DNA from: Gilliamella bombicola
GTDB lineage: Bacteria; Pseudomonadota; Gammaproteobacteria; Enterobacterales; Orbaceae
NCBI RefSeq assembly: GCF_900094945.1
Contig: NZ_FMAQ01000002.1
Span: 58,751 to 122,750 of the forward strand
DNA length: 64,000 nucleotides
Direction: 5' to 3'
In this document: piece by piece, positions 29,533 to 39,415 of the stretch
Numbering within the stretch: the first letter of the stretch is position 1
How the letters are laid out: every line of letters begins with the position of its first letter
Program-made: the position numbers and the translations under genes
The notes under the pieces: model-generated
Told to the model about the DNA's origin: nothing
The model's database searches: none
Seen by the model: the letters and a program-made list of their open reading frames with translations, nothing else

Positions 29533-29735
29533 GCAGATTATCGATTACATCTATATTATCTTTTTCTTTCTTTACTTTAAAAAATTGAAATAGTTAGTGT
29601 AATTGTATTTATAATTTTTAAGAAAGATTTTATCCTATCGAAAAATTTAAAAATCGGCTACGAGTTAGTGTAGTTTGTAGGGTTAAACAAACTGTTTATA
29701 ACTTTAGATTTAGTGAATCGAAAAAGGAAATAACT

Positions 29736-30092
29736 ATGAGACTGAAAAATAGATTAATAGAATATGCACAAACTTTAAATGAAGTTCAAGTTGATCAGCC
29801 TTTTAAAAAATTTCCTGATTATAAAGTACTTCGGCATAAACGTAATGGTAAATGGTTTGGTTTAATTATGTCAGTTGAGAAAAATAAATTAGGTTTTGGA
29901 TCTAATGATATGGTAGAGATAATTGATGTGAAATCCGATCCAGAATTGATTTCTATAATAAAAAATAGTTCAGGTTTATTACCGGCTTACCATATGAATA
30001 AAAATCATTGGATCACAATAATGCTCGACGGTTCGATATCATTTGAACAAATCATAAATTTATTAAACCATAGCTATAATTTAACGATCTAA
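29736..30092 (+). CDS. MmcQ/YjbR family protein
   Basis: A 118-residue cytosolic protein of the MmcQ/YjbR (CyaY-like fold, DNA-binding) family: PFKKFPDYKVLRHKRNGKWF at the N-terminal strand, LIMSVEKNKLGFG in the middle, and YHMNKNHWITIMLDGSI before the C-terminal helix, where the family has a conserved HWxxxxL element. AGGAAATAACT precedes the ATG. Biological role is not established for the family. Confidence 0.78.
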   Translation: MRLKNRLIEYAQTLNEVQVDQPFKKFPDYKVLRHKRNGKWFGLIMSVEKNKLGFGSNDMVEIIDVKSDPELISIIKNSSGLLPAYHMNKNHWITIMLDGSISFEQIINLLNHSYNLTI

Positions 30093-30188
30093 ACTGTATG
30101 GATATAGCTTTTAGGCAATATATAATTAAGCAATTAGTTTATCCAATAACAAACATGTTATGGATGACTTCTTGAGTGTTTTTTATAT

Positions 30189-30245
30189 AAACTATCTGAT
30201 CAATGTTTTAGGTAGCATAAAAACCAGATATTGAGCAGATAGTTT
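30189..30245. repeat. Inverted repeat at the end of the NikA stub
   Basis: AAACTATCTGATCAAT (30189-30204) and ATTGAGCAGATAGTTT (30230-30245) are inverse with one mismatch and a 25-base loop. It may be a terminator-like hairpin or the scar of the deletion that removed the rest of the adjacent gene. Confidence 0.6.
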
Positions 30246-30408
30246 AGTTGAAGTGACTCAAAAATCATATTTTGAGCCCACATTTCGCCACTATAAAGAT
30301 GAGGGTTCAAATCACGAATGTCACGAAAGTTTGCAAAGGTGATATCATCTTTGGCAAAACTGTTAAGGCTAAAAGTGATAAAAGTTAGGCTATTAATACA
30401 TTTTTAAT
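30200..30408 (-). pseudogene. NikA-like nickel-binding protein, N-terminal stub
   Basis: The minus strand encodes, without its own valid start, a signal-peptide-like segment (INSLTFITFSLNSFA) followed by ITFANFRDIRDLNPHLYSGE and MWAQNMIFESL. The last two blocks match the N-terminus of periplasmic nickel-binding NikA-type proteins (PLNPHLY ... FAQSMVYEPLV in E. coli). Homology stops there and the frame ends within 17 codons at the inverted repeat. An ATG at about 30402 would restore the start with a one-base frameshift. It is a dead fragment of about 50 codons. Confidence 0.66.
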
Positions 30409-30661
30409 TCGGTTAAATTTTAAATGCATATATAATCCAACAATAAGGCTGTTATAAGGTGCTAAAAATGTTGGATAAAATGAAGCAGTCTATTGTGAAA
30501 TTATATTTACTAATATGACTCTAACTTTAGTCTCTGGTTGTAAAATAAACAGTAAATTTTATTATTGAAGATAGACAATAACAAAATAAACAGAAAATAT
30601 TATGGAATTGCTTTATAATGTAAGCGGACAATCCACTTTTTATTTATTTAGGAATCATTTC

Positions 30662-31975
30662 ATGTCATTTGACTCTCTTGGCTTAGACGCTGAGATTTTA
30701 AAAGCAATTCAAGAACAAAACTATACAGACCCAACTCCCATCCAACAGCAAGCTATTCCCGTCATTTTATCCGGTAAAGATCTTATGGCAAGTGCGCAAA
30801 CCGGTACAGGTAAAACGGCAGGTTTTGGTTTACCCATTTTGCAAAAATGGGTAGAACAGCAAGCCCAAACAACCAATAAACTTGAGGCGAAAAAAGGCAA
30901 ACGTCCTTTATATGCATTGATTTTAGCGCCGACTCGTGAGCTTGCTGCACAAATTGGCGAAAATATTCGTGAGTATAGCCGTTATTTACCCATTCGGTCG
31001 TTGGTAGTATTTGGTGGGGTAAGTATTAATCCGCAAATGATGAAACTACGTGGTGGTGTGGATGTCTTGATTGCAACACCAGGACGATTACTCGATTTAG
31101 TGCAACAAAATGCCGTGGATCTTTCAACGATTAAAATGCTAGTATTGGATGAAGCTGATCGCATGTTAGATATGGGCTTTATTCATGATATTCGCCGCGT
31201 GATTGCTAAATTACCTAAAAAACGCCAAAATTTGATGTTTTCGGCAACTTTTTCTGATGAAATAAAAGTATTAGCGCAATCGATTTTACATGCCCCTGAA
31301 TTGGTTGCTGTTGCGAAAACCAATAGCGCTTCAGAGCAGATCACCCAATATGTGCATCGGGTTGATAAACGTCGTAAGCGTGAATTGTTGTCTTATTTAA
31401 TTGGTAAAAATCAATGGCAACAGGTGTTGGTCTTTACTCGCACTAAATATGGTGCGAATCACTTAGCTGAACAGTTGACTAAAGATGGTATAAAAGCGGC
31501 AGCCATTCATGGCAATAAGAGCCAAGGCGCACGCACTAAAGCTTTGGCAGATTTTAAAAGTGGACAAATTAGAGCATTAGTGGCAACCGATATTGCCGCT
31601 CGCGGTCTTGATATTGAGTTACTTCCTTATGTGGTGAATTATGAACTTCCGCAAGTGGCAGAAGATTATGTGCATCGCATTGGACGAACAGGACGAGCTC
31701 AAAATGAAGGGCAGGCTATTTCGCTGGTATGCATTGATGAGCTTCCTCAATTAAAAGCGATTGAAAAGTTAATTAAAAAAACGATTCCAGAATTAACAAC
31801 TCAAGGTTTTGAAGTTGATCCTAAAATTAAAGCTGAACCGATAAAAAAATCATCACAAAGGCGAGTACCCCCAAAAAGAGGAAGTGCAAACTCAAATCGA
31901 TCGCCGCAGTTCAATCAAAATGGTGTGAAATCATCAAGCCGACATAATCACACTAAAAATAAACAACCTAATTAA
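30662..31975 (+). CDS. rhlE: DEAD-box RNA helicase RhlE
   Basis: ATP-dependent RNA helicase linked to ribosome assembly and RNA decay. Motifs: Q motif [10 protein letters not shown], Walker [20 protein letters not shown] ([10 protein letters not shown]), TPGRLLD, DEAD, SAT, then [16 protein letters not shown], and HRIGRTGRA. It follows E. coli RhlE closely through the helicase core and has a basic low-complexity C-terminal tail of about 60 residues. The ATG at 30662 has AGGAA upstream; 20 codons before it are open but without homology. Confidence 0.95.
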   Translation: MSFDSLGLDAEILKAIQEQNYTDPTPIQQQAIPVILSGKDLMASAQTGTGKTAGFGLPILQKWVEQQAQTTNKLEAKKGKRPLYALILAPTRELAAQIGENIREYSRYLPIRSLVVFGGVSINPQMMKLRGGVDVLIATPGRLLDLVQQNAVDLSTIKMLVLDEADRMLDMGFIHDIRRVIAKLPKKRQNLMFSATFSDEIKVLAQSILHAPELVAVAKTNSASEQITQYVHRVDKRRKRELLSYLIGKNQWQQVLVFTRTKYGANHLAEQLTKDGIKAAAIHGNKSQGARTKALADFKSGQIRALVATDIAARGLDIELLPYVVNYELPQVAEDYVHRIGRTGRAQNEGQAISLVCIDELPQLKAIEKLIKKTIPELTTQGFEVDPKIKAEPIKKSSQRRVPPKRGSANSNRSPQFNQNGVKSSSRHNHTKNKQPN

Positions 31976-32002
31976 TATTTAATAATGTAGAAGGAAACTA
32001 TT

Positions 32003-32338
32003 ATGGTAAATCGCAGCAGACGTTTACGAAAAAAATTACACATTGAAGAGTTTAAAGAGTTAGGCTTTACGGTTAGTTGGTCTTTTGACGAAGGCACAAG
32101 CGAAGAGACTTTAGATAATATCGTTGATCAGTTTATTCTTGAAGCCATTCAACCCAATGGTTTAGCTTATGAGGGCAGCGGTTATTTAAATTGGAAAGGG
32201 ATTATTTGCACCCAAAAATTAGGGAATTGTACTGAAGAACATCGTGACATTGTCACAAAATGGCTGGAAACTCATGGTCTGAAAAATGTTAAAGCTAGTC
32301 CACTTATTGATATTTGGTGGGATGAGTTAGATTTTTAA
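32003..32338 (+). CDS. yggL: YggL family 50S ribosome-associated protein
   Basis: A 111-residue protein with the YggL signature: NRSRRLRKKLHIEEFKELGF, SGYLNWKGIIC and the acidic end DIWWDELDF. YggL binds the large ribosomal subunit. The gene follows rhlE by 27 bases with GAAGGAAAC as ribosome site, so the two ribosome-related genes probably share a transcript. In E. coli yggL is next to trmB instead. Confidence 0.92.
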   Translation: MVNRSRRLRKKLHIEEFKELGFTVSWSFDEGTSEETLDNIVDQFILEAIQPNGLAYEGSGYLNWKGIICTQKLGNCTEEHRDIVTKWLETHGLKNVKASPLIDIWWDELDF

Positions 32339-32366
32339 TTTAATTATTTGAATTATTTTCAGTTAG

Positions 32367-32398
32367 ACAAAAAGCCACATTAGTCAATGGCTTTTTGT
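32367..32398. terminator. Bidirectional terminator between yggL and ybiT
   Basis: Perfect 11-bp stem ACAAAAAGCCA/TGGCTTTTTGT with a 10-base loop, between convergent genes; T-runs form on both strands. Confidence 0.88.
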
Positions 32399-32427
32399 TA
32401 TCAATTGATATGTTTATTCTAAACGTA

Positions 32428-34020
32428 TCATTCAATTCCTTGACTACGCAAGTAATCTTCATAATTACCCGTATAATCAATTACTTTTTCTGGGGTGATT
32501 TCAACAATGCGTGTTGCTAGTGAGCTAACAAATTCACGGTCGTGCGAAACAAAAAATAGTGTGCCCTGATAAAGCTCTAATGCCATATTGAGTGATTCGA
32601 TAGATTCCATATCTAAATGGTTAGTTGGTTCGTCCATAACAATAATATTAGGGCGTTGCATCATCAATTTACCAAATAACATGCGTCCTTTTTCACCACC
32701 AGATAAGACCTTAACTTGTTTTTTAATATCGTCTTGTGAAAATAATAATCGACCTAGAATACTACGTACGGCTTGTTCATCGTCGTTTGGTTGTTTCCAT
32801 TGGCTCATCCAGTCAAATACCGTTAAGTCACCTTCAAATTCGTATTCATGATCCTGCGCATAATAACCAATATTTGCGTTTTCAGACCATTTTATATCGC
32901 CTTGCTCAGGAGTCAGTTCACCCATTAGCGTTTTTAATAATGTGGTTTTACCAATACCATTAGTCCCTAAAATAGCTACTTTTTCGCCCACTTCAACCAT
33001 GAGCTTAAGATTTTTAAAAAGAGGACCATTGTCAAATCCTTTGGTAAGGTCTTCAACAACAAGCGCATTACGAAATAGCTTTTTATCTTGCTCAAAACGA
33101 ATAAAAGGATTTTGCCGACTAGAAGCTTTGACTTCTTCAAGTTTGATTTTTTCAATTTGCCTTGCGCGTGATGTTGCTTGTTTGGATTTTGATGCATTGG
33201 CACTAAAGCGACTAACAAACGATTGTAGTTCACTAATTTGTGCTTTCTTTTTGGCATTATCGGCTAACAAACGTTCTCTCGCTTGCGTTGATGCAGTCAT
33301 ATAATCGTCGTAGTTACCCGGATAGATACGCAATTCACCATAATCTAAATCTGCCATATGAGTACAGACCATATTCAAAAAATGGCGATCATGCGAAATA
33401 ATGATCATAGTACTTTCGCGTTGATTTAAGGTATCTTCAAGCCAGCGGATTGTATCAATATCTAAGTTATTGGTTGGTTCATCGAGTAATAAGATATCTG
33501 GATTTGAAAATAGGGCTTGGGCTAATAATACCCGTAACTTCCAACCTGGTGCGATTTCGCTCATTAATCCATAATGTTGCTCAATTGGAATACCAACACC
33601 TAATAATAATTCGCCAGCCCGAGATTCGGCACTGTAACCATCCATTTCAGCATATTGGGTTTCTAAATCAGCAACTTTAAAGCCATCTTCTTCACTCATT
33701 TCAGGGAGTGAATAGATGCGATCCCGTTCTTGCTTGATCTGCCATAATTCAGTATGTCCCATAATTACGGTATCAAGGACGGTAAATTCTTCAAAAGCAA
33801 ACTGATCTTGGCGTAATTTCCCGAGTCTTTCATGTGGATCTAAAGCCACATTACCCGATGTAGGCACGAGATCGCCACCAATGATTTTCATAAAGGTGGA
33901 TTTACCACTGCCATTAGCACCGATTAGACCATAACGATTACCGTTGCCAAATTTAACCGAGATGTTTTCAAATAATGGTTTACTGCCAAATTGCATTGTG
34001 ATGTTATTTGTACTTAACAC
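32428..34020 (-). CDS. ybiT: ABC-F ATPase YbiT
   Basis: Soluble tandem ABC protein of the ABC-F translation-factor group. Two ATP-binding halves are present: Walker [12 protein letters not shown] and [11 protein letters not shown], signatures ([11 protein letters not shown] region and [14 protein letters not shown]), Walker [12 protein letters not shown] and [11 protein letters not shown], with a charged inter-domain linker ([17 protein letters not shown]). It is near identical in style to E. coli YbiT along 530 residues. The start codon is GTG at 34018-34020, giving the same N-terminus as the E. coli protein. Confidence 0.95.
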   Translation of the reverse strand: MLSTNNITMQFGSKPLFENISVKFGNGNRYGLIGANGSGKSTFMKIIGGDLVPTSGNVALDPHERLGKLRQDQFAFEEFTVLDTVIMGHTELWQIKQERDRIYSLPEMSEEDGFKVADLETQYAEMDGYSAESRAGELLLGVGIPIEQHYGLMSEIAPGWKLRVLLAQALFSNPDILLLDEPTNNLDIDTIRWLEDTLNQRESTMIIISHDRHFLNMVCTHMADLDYGELRIYPGNYDDYMTASTQARERLLADNAKKKAQISELQSFVSRFSANASKSKQATSRARQIEKIKLEEVKASSRQNPFIRFEQDKKLFRNALVVEDLTKGFDNGPLFKNLKLMVEVGEKVAILGTNGIGKTTLLKTLMGELTPEQGDIKWSENANIGYYAQDHEYEFEGDLTVFDWMSQWKQPNDDEQAVRSILGRLLFSQDDIKKQVKVLSGGEKGRMLFGKLMMQRPNIIVMDEPTNHLDMESIESLNMALELYQGTLFFVSHDREFVSSLATRIVEITPEKVIDYTGNYEDYLRSQGIE

Positions 34021-34246
34021 GAAAATTAACTCTCTTTAAAATGCGTTTCATTCAAAAGTAATCATTAGCTTTTGAGTGAAGTCGCTAAAATATGAATTGG
34101 CGCACATTATGCCATAATTAATCATTTTTGAGGATCTTTGTTTTAGATAACGGCATTTAAGAAGGGGATATTTAATTTAATTATTAATATATTGTAAAGT
34201 ATAGGAAAATTTCGTGATGTTTACACTTCATAATTAACATAATCCT

Positions 34247-34735
34247 CTAAAACTCATAAGACGTTTTCTCTGAAATCGCTTTATGCGGTTTAACCATATT
34301 ATAATAGTTAATAAATCGCTTAAGTTTTTGTTGTCTATCTTTTGAATCTTCGAATATTTGCAGATTATGCCACATCGCCATTAAAGTTCGTATGACTCTT
34401 TCTGCTTTTCTATTCGTTTGCTGGCAGGCAGGTTTTGTAAATTTTTGATTGATAGGATGATTATTACATGTTTTAACAAATAGGTATTCACATGTATCTT
34501 GATATTCACGCCCATTATCGGAATAAATACATTCAATGGTATAAGGACATTGGGCTAACACATCATTTTGTAAAAAATAGTGCTGAGCTAAATTGGGATT
34601 TATCGGAGTAAATGATCGCATAGAGCTTACGTGAAAAATCATCGATACCAACGAATAAATAGTCTTTAGTTTGTTGTTTCGTTTCATTCTTAAGTAAAGG
34701 TAAAGGTTTGGTATCAACTTTAGATGAAAAAAAGT
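34247..34735 (-). pseudogene. IS481-family transposase, frameshifted remnant
   Basis: The minus strand carries a DDE integrase core split between frames. One frame holds DYLFVGIDDFSRKLYAIIYS (first catalytic Asp), and after a frame change the other holds CIYSDNGREYQ (second Asp), KPACQQTNRKAERVIRTL (catalytic Glu) and KRFINYYNMVKPHKAIS. The pattern QTNRKAERVIRTL with YYN...PHKAI fits the IS481 group. The N-terminal HTH part and clear inverted repeats are not visible. Confidence 0.78.
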
Positions 34736-34921
34736 ATAGGACAAAGTCAACATTGAAATTGACTCACAAACTCAAGCCATTGTTGATACTGTTGAACGAG
34801 TATTAGTCGCAAGAGAATGATAATATTAATCGAATTTGTGTCATATTTAAGCTAATTTGTGCTGATTATAGATTGAAAATTCCTTATGATGGCTTTTATT
34901 TAATAGTCAAAAGAGGCTAAC

Positions 34922-35476
34922 ATGCGTATTTTTTACAAAGCGAAAACCATTATTTATAGTACATTATTATTGAGTACAAGTTGCAGTTATGCGGCACAAT
35001 TACAATTAACTAGCACTGATCTTGTCGATAGCGGGTTTACTGCTCGATTTATATCCAATCAATTTGGTTGCCAAGGCGAAAATATATCCCCGCAAATTTC
35101 ATGGCAAAATCTACCCAAAGCGACAAAAAGTTTAGTATTAACTATGTATGATCCTGATGCACCAACGGGTTCTGGTTGGTGGCATTGGGTGATTGTTAAT
35201 ATTCCTGTACAAACGTCGTTTATTAAACAATCAGCAGGAAATAATCCCAATTTATTACCTAAAGGAAGTAGGTTAGTACGTAATGATTTTGGCGTGATAA
35301 ATTACGGTGGTCCATGTCCTCCGCTAAATTCGACTCATCGATATCAATTTACACTTTATGCACTAGACATTGATCACATTGAGGTTGATGAACAAACCAC
35401 ACCAGCTCTAATTGGTTTTATTGCTAATTCGCATCAAATAGCGAAGGCAGATATGATTTACTCCTACTCACGTTGA
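34922..35476 (+). CDS. YbhB/YbcL-type phosphatidylethanolamine-binding-like protein, exported
   Basis: A 184-residue PEBP-fold protein with a signal peptide (to about AAQ). The ligand-pocket motifs are visible: NISPQISWQNLP, YDPDAPTGSGWWHWV, YGGPCPP and HRYQFTLYALD. E. coli YbcL is periplasmic and YbhB cytoplasmic; the leader here makes it YbcL-like. Function in bacteria is not settled. Lies just upstream of an AraC-type regulator, possibly co-transcribed. Confidence 0.87.
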   Translation: MRIFYKAKTIIYSTLLLSTSCSYAAQLQLTSTDLVDSGFTARFISNQFGCQGENISPQISWQNLPKATKSLVLTMYDPDAPTGSGWWHWVIVNIPVQTSFIKQSAGNNPNLLPKGSRLVRNDFGVINYGGPCPPLNSTHRYQFTLYALDIDHIEVDEQTTPALIGFIANSHQIAKADMIYSYSR

Positions 35477-35501
35477 TATTGGTTAATAGGCTATTAGGAT
35501 T

Positions 35502-36284
35502 ATGGATTTTGCTTCAATTGGTCGAGTGACTTATATAACACAACGTTGTAATCAAACCCTAAAGCAGATTCAAAGCAATGATCCAATGATTGTCTATGTC
35601 ATAAATGGCGAAAAACAGATTGAATGTGAGGGCGAATATTTTAAGGTAAAAACAGGTCAATTAGTCCTAATTCCAGCAGGTAATTTAATGAATATCAATA
35701 ATTTTTATATTGATGATAAGGATTATCAAGCCATCTGTTATTCTTGGCATGCACAGTTACTAGACCAATTTGCTTTATCTCATCTTTATCAGAGTAGTCA
35801 AATTCTTAAAAAAATTAAAGTTGAAACAATATTACCTGAAACTTTTATTACTCGATTAATACAGATTAAAACAGAATTATTGAAACATAATCAATGCAAT
35901 TCTAATCTTGTTAAACATTTATTTATTGAATTATTAATCAGATTATCTGCATTTGGTGTGTATTTTCCCCTGAATAATAACCCGAAAATTAGCCAAAAAA
36001 TTCGCGAAATTATTAACCAGCAGCCAGACAAAAAGTGGCAGGCAGCAGAAATTGCTAAACAATTTGCTATGAGCGAATCAACTTTACGGCGACATCTTGC
36101 TTTAGAAGGATATAATTTATCCAAAATTATCTTAGATATAAGAATGAATTTTGGTTTAATGCTGTTACAAACTACCCAAAAAACGATCCTACAAATTGCC
36201 CAAGAAGTGGGATATGAATCAGGCTCTCGTTTTGCTTTTTACTTTAAACAACGTTTTGGATTTTCACCAAAGAGGCTACGTTAG
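35502..36284 (+). CDS. AraC-family transcriptional regulator
   Basis: A 260-residue regulator. The N-terminus is a cupin-like sensing domain (VINGEKQIECEGEYFKVKTG, LVLIPAGNLMNI). The C-terminus has both AraC helix-turn-helix units: AAEIAKQFAMSESTLRRHL and ILQIAQEVGYESGSRFAFYF, ending FKQRFGFSPKRLR. It starts 25 bases after the PEBP gene and precedes a DMT transporter, so it may control one of these; the ligand is unknown. Confidence 0.87.
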   Translation: MDFASIGRVTYITQRCNQTLKQIQSNDPMIVYVINGEKQIECEGEYFKVKTGQLVLIPAGNLMNINNFYIDDKDYQAICYSWHAQLLDQFALSHLYQSSQILKKIKVETILPETFITRLIQIKTELLKHNQCNSNLVKHLFIELLIRLSAFGVYFPLNNNPKISQKIREIINQQPDKKWQAAEIAKQFAMSESTLRRHLALEGYNLSKIILDIRMNFGLMLLQTTQKTILQIAQEVGYESGSRFAFYFKQRFGFSPKRLR

Positions 36285-36498
36285 TTAATTTTTATCTATA
36301 ACATTTTAATTTTATTTATTGAATTGTTTTTTATGCATGTTCATTACCATGGTTTCTCAAATTACTGTATATAGCGCTAGCAATCCCTACAGATTGTCAA
36401 TTATTTTATCATAGTAATCAATTTTTATGATATAAAGTTTACAAGTGTTAAGCCAATTGATACGATCTATATCTAGTTATTTTTTATATTCATCAATT

Positions 36499-37350
36499 AT
36501 GCTTTATCTTATTTTTGTGACAATTATTTGGTCATTCTCATTTAGTTTTATTGCGGTTTATTTAAGTGGACAAGTTGATGCTTGGTTTGCTGTTGTAATG
36601 CGAGTGCTATTTGCCTTTATGACTTTTATTCCATTTTTACGTTTTAAAAATATTCGTTTTAAGCAGATGTTGCTTTTAATGGGAGTGGGGGCATGTCAAT
36701 TAGGGATTATGTACTTTTTTTATTATAATTCTTTTCAATATATTTTGGTGCCTGAAGTCCTGTTATTTACTATTTTTACACCAATTTATGTCACAGTTAT
36801 TTATGATTTATTGCAGCATCATCCATTAAGGCTTAGCTATCTTTTAATGGCAATTATTGCGGTAATTGGCGCAGCTATTATTCGCTATGATCATATTAGT
36901 GCTAATTTTATTATTGGTTTTTTATTGATCCAGGGTGCTAATATCGTTTTTGCATTAGGTCAAGTAGGATATAAAAGGATTATGGAAGTTTATCCAATGC
37001 CCCAACATCAAGCTTTTGCGTGGGTTTATTTAGGGGCTGTGGTTGTTGCTATTTTAGGCTGGCTGTTGTTTGGTGATGCATCAAAATTACCAACAACTAG
37101 TTTGCAATGGGGAATTATTATTTGGCTTGGAATAGTGGCTTCTGGTGTGTGTTACTTTTTATGGAATTATGGTGCAACCAAAGTGGATTCGGGCACTTTG
37201 GCTATTATGAATAATGCGGTTATCCCAACAGGGATTTTGGTGAATGCGGTGATTTGGCATCAATCCATTGATTGGGGAAGATTTTTAATTGGTTGTACAG
37301 TTATTATTTTTGCCTTAATTTTGCATAATAAGTTTAAACGTATTAAATGA
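36499..37350 (+). CDS. EamA/DMT-superfamily transporter
   Basis: About 283 residues with ten hydrophobic spans in two EamA repeats, starting directly in the first span (MLYLIFVTIIWSFSFSFIAV). The EamA hallmarks include WSFSF and the second-half WNYGATKVDSGTLAIMNNAV. The frame is open back to GTG 36445, but the extra 18 residues have no counterpart in related proteins and neither start has a clear ribosome site. Probably exports small metabolites or amino acids. Confidence 0.82.
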   Translation: MLYLIFVTIIWSFSFSFIAVYLSGQVDAWFAVVMRVLFAFMTFIPFLRFKNIRFKQMLLLMGVGACQLGIMYFFYYNSFQYILVPEVLLFTIFTPIYVTVIYDLLQHHPLRLSYLLMAIIAVIGAAIIRYDHISANFIIGFLLIQGANIVFALGQVGYKRIMEVYPMPQHQAFAWVYLGAVVVAILGWLLFGDASKLPTTSLQWGIIIWLGIVASGVCYFLWNYGATKVDSGTLAIMNNAVIPTGILVNAVIWHQSIDWGRFLIGCTVIIFALILHNKFKRIK

Positions 37351-37363
37351 TACTCAATCAATA

Positions 37364-38323
37364 TTAAGCAAAAGGTAACTGCAACATAATAGATAAAATC
37401 AATGGCGTTGTGATAGAAGACAGCGTCGTTGATATTAGCAAACTAGAAGCAATAGGGCCTTGCAACACTTCAAACTGCCTTGCCATCATATAACAATTTA
37501 TCGCAATTGAAACTGAACTGAGTAATACCACCACTTGCAATTCTAAAGTTGGTAGTCCGATAAGTTTGCCTAAAATATAAGTAACAACAGGTAACACTGT
37601 CAATTTTAATGCACAGATAGCTGTTGTAATTAAAAGTTTATCGCAAATTTTATATTCAGCCAGTCCCATTCCTAGAACAATTAATGAAAGAGGGGCGGTC
37701 ATCTCACTCACCATTTTGGTTGATTTATCGATAAAGTTAGGTAACGGTAAACCAATAAAATTCACTACAATGCCTGTAAAAATTCCAATAATAATGGGAT
37801 TTTTTGAAACATTTTTAAAGGCTTTAACAATCCCTTTAGTTGAAAATTTCCCCATTTGCACAAATTCAATAGAAACCGTCGCAAGCGTCCATAAAATTAA
37901 TGCATTAAAGATAACGACAATGGCAACAATGGGGATGGCATCATCGCCTAATAACATTTTAATAATAGGAATACCAACAAACACTGTATTGGTGTAAATA
38001 CTACCCATAGCAAATATTGTGCTTTCTGAGCCATTTAACTTAAATATTTTTGATGCAATTAAGCAGCCAATTGCAAATACGATAAAGGATCCACCAAAAA
38101 AGACGAATAACAGTTTTATATCGATTTGCGAATGTTCAGAAAAATGGCTCATGATCTGAAACAGCATGATGGGAAATGCAATATAAAAGGTAAATTTGGT
38201 TAAGCTATCGGTGACTGTTTTTTGCCAACGACCTAGTTTAACCGCTAAAAAACCCAATAAAATTAGCATAAAAAGGGGCAGGGTAGATAAAAACTGCGCC
38301 CATAATGTAGTAAGAAATTCCAT
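37364..38323 (-). CDS. AEC-family transporter (auxin efflux carrier type)
   Basis: A 319-residue carrier with about ten spans. The N-terminal LPLFMLILLGFLAVKLG, the central GSIYTNTVFVGIPIIKMLLG and the C-terminal CYMMARQFE with multiple small-residue helices are typical of the AEC family, which carries malonate, malate and similar acids. A second AEC gene is present at 48.5 kb. Substrate cannot be told from sequence. Convergent with the DMT gene. Confidence 0.85.
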   Translation of the reverse strand: MEFLTTLWAQFLSTLPLFMLILLGFLAVKLGRWQKTVTDSLTKFTFYIAFPIMLFQIMSHFSEHSQIDIKLLFVFFGGSFIVFAIGCLIASKIFKLNGSESTIFAMGSIYTNTVFVGIPIIKMLLGDDAIPIVAIVVIFNALILWTLATVSIEFVQMGKFSTKGIVKAFKNVSKNPIIIGIFTGIVVNFIGLPLPNFIDKSTKMVSEMTAPLSLIVLGMGLAEYKICDKLLITTAICALKLTVLPVVTYILGKLIGLPTLELQVVVLLSSVSIAINCYMMARQFEVLQGPIASSLLISTTLSSITTPLILSIMLQLPFA

Positions 38324-38333
38324 TGTTATTATG

Positions 38334-39107
38334 TTATTGATGATTGCGTATGAAGTACCATTCTAAGTCAGTTGAGCGTTTTGAATCAAATTGATAGCCT
38401 TCTAGATTAAAACTTTTAATATCGTCACTCTTTTCAATGCAATTTTTTATAATGTATCGACTCATCAGTCCGCGTGCTTTTTTAGCATAAAAACTGATAA
38501 CTTTATAAGTATCTTTGCTTTGATCTAAAAAGATGGGCTGAATAATAGTTGCGTTTAATTGTTTTGGTTTGATCGCTTTGAAATATTCGTTTGAGGCTAA
38601 ATTGATTAATGTGCGATGTGATGATTTGGCTAATTCGCTATTAAGGTGTTGAGTTAATTTATCGCCCCAAAATTGATAAAGATTAGTATTATCGCCATTT
38701 TTTAAGCGGATCCCCATTTCTAAACGATAAGGTTGAATTAGGTCAAGTGGTCTTAAAATACCATAAAGACCTGATAATATTCTTAAATGAGATTGTGCAA
38801 ACTGTAGATCTTTATCAGTAAAATCTTCAACATGTAATCCTTCGTAAACATCACCTTTAAAAGCAAGTATGGCTTGTCTTGCATTTTCAAGATTAAAATC
38901 ACTATGCCAATTTTTGAATCGTTCATAATTGAGTTCGGCTAATTTTTCGCTAATAGACATTAAATTAGCCAAATTCTCAATACTTAATTTTTGGCAATCT
39001 TCAATGAGTATTTTAGTTGAGTTAATAAATTGAGGTAATGTATGATTTTGGGTTAATAATGGTGATTGGTAATCCAAAGTTTTTGCTGGAGAAATAATTG
39101 TTATCAT
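38334..39107 (-). CDS. yaaA: Peroxide stress protein YaaA
   Basis: DUF328/UPF0246 protein that lowers free iron under H2O2 stress in E. coli. The diagnostic N-terminus MITIISPAKTLDY is present, as are AILAFKGDVYEGL, LRILSGLYGILRPLDLI, NLASNEYFKA and the C-terminal KRARGLMSRYI-like text (KKARGLMSRYIIKN). Length 257 is typical. It starts 10 bases after its downstream neighbour's stop is reached, so yaaA and the AEC gene may be one minus-strand operon. Confidence 0.95.
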   Translation of the reverse strand: MITIISPAKTLDYQSPLLTQNHTLPQFINSTKILIEDCQKLSIENLANLMSISEKLAELNYERFKNWHSDFNLENARQAILAFKGDVYEGLHVEDFTDKDLQFAQSHLRILSGLYGILRPLDLIQPYRLEMGIRLKNGDNTNLYQFWGDKLTQHLNSELAKSSHRTLINLASNEYFKAIKPKQLNATIIQPIFLDQSKDTYKVISFYAKKARGLMSRYIIKNCIEKSDDIKSFNLEGYQFDSKRSTDLEWYFIRNHQ

Positions 39108-39181
39108 AACGTATAGAGCCTATTGTATTTTGCAATAAATAGGTTTATTTTACATCTAATTCAATCCAAAGGAGTAGCAAA

Positions 39182-39409
39182 ATGAACATCGATAAAAAAG
39201 AAATACATGATATTAAATCTTGGGCTTCTGTTCGTGAAACCTCGATTGAAATTGCAGAGGCGATTTTTGAGCTAGCTAACCATGATGAAAAACTTGCCGA
39301 ACAAATTTGGTCGGAAGGTAGTGATGAAGTGTTGAAACTCGCGTTTTCTAAAACCAAAGCCGATAAGTTGTTCTGGGGTGAGCAAACTATTGAGCGTAAA
39401 AATGTTTAA
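39182..39409 (+). CDS. yccJ: YccJ-like small protein
   Basis: A 75-residue protein nearly identical in pattern to E. coli Ycc[32 protein letters not shown] and the invariant end [20 protein letters not shown] gives a good ribosome site. In E. coli yccJ pairs with wrbA and is RpoS-related; here it lies 6 bases before the RNase Z/BN gene and so is probably co-transcribed with it. Function unknown. Confidence 0.9.
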   Translation: MNIDKKEIHDIKSWASVRETSIEIAEAIFELANHDEKLAEQIWSEGSDEVLKLAFSKTKADKLFWGEQTIERKNV

Positions 39410-39415
39410 ATCTTT

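Noticed and set aside
25928..30600. CRISPR, toxin-antitoxin or restriction system in the tRNA-Ile2 patch
   Set aside because: No spacer array, no paired toxin and antitoxin genes and no nuclease or methylase motifs are visible.
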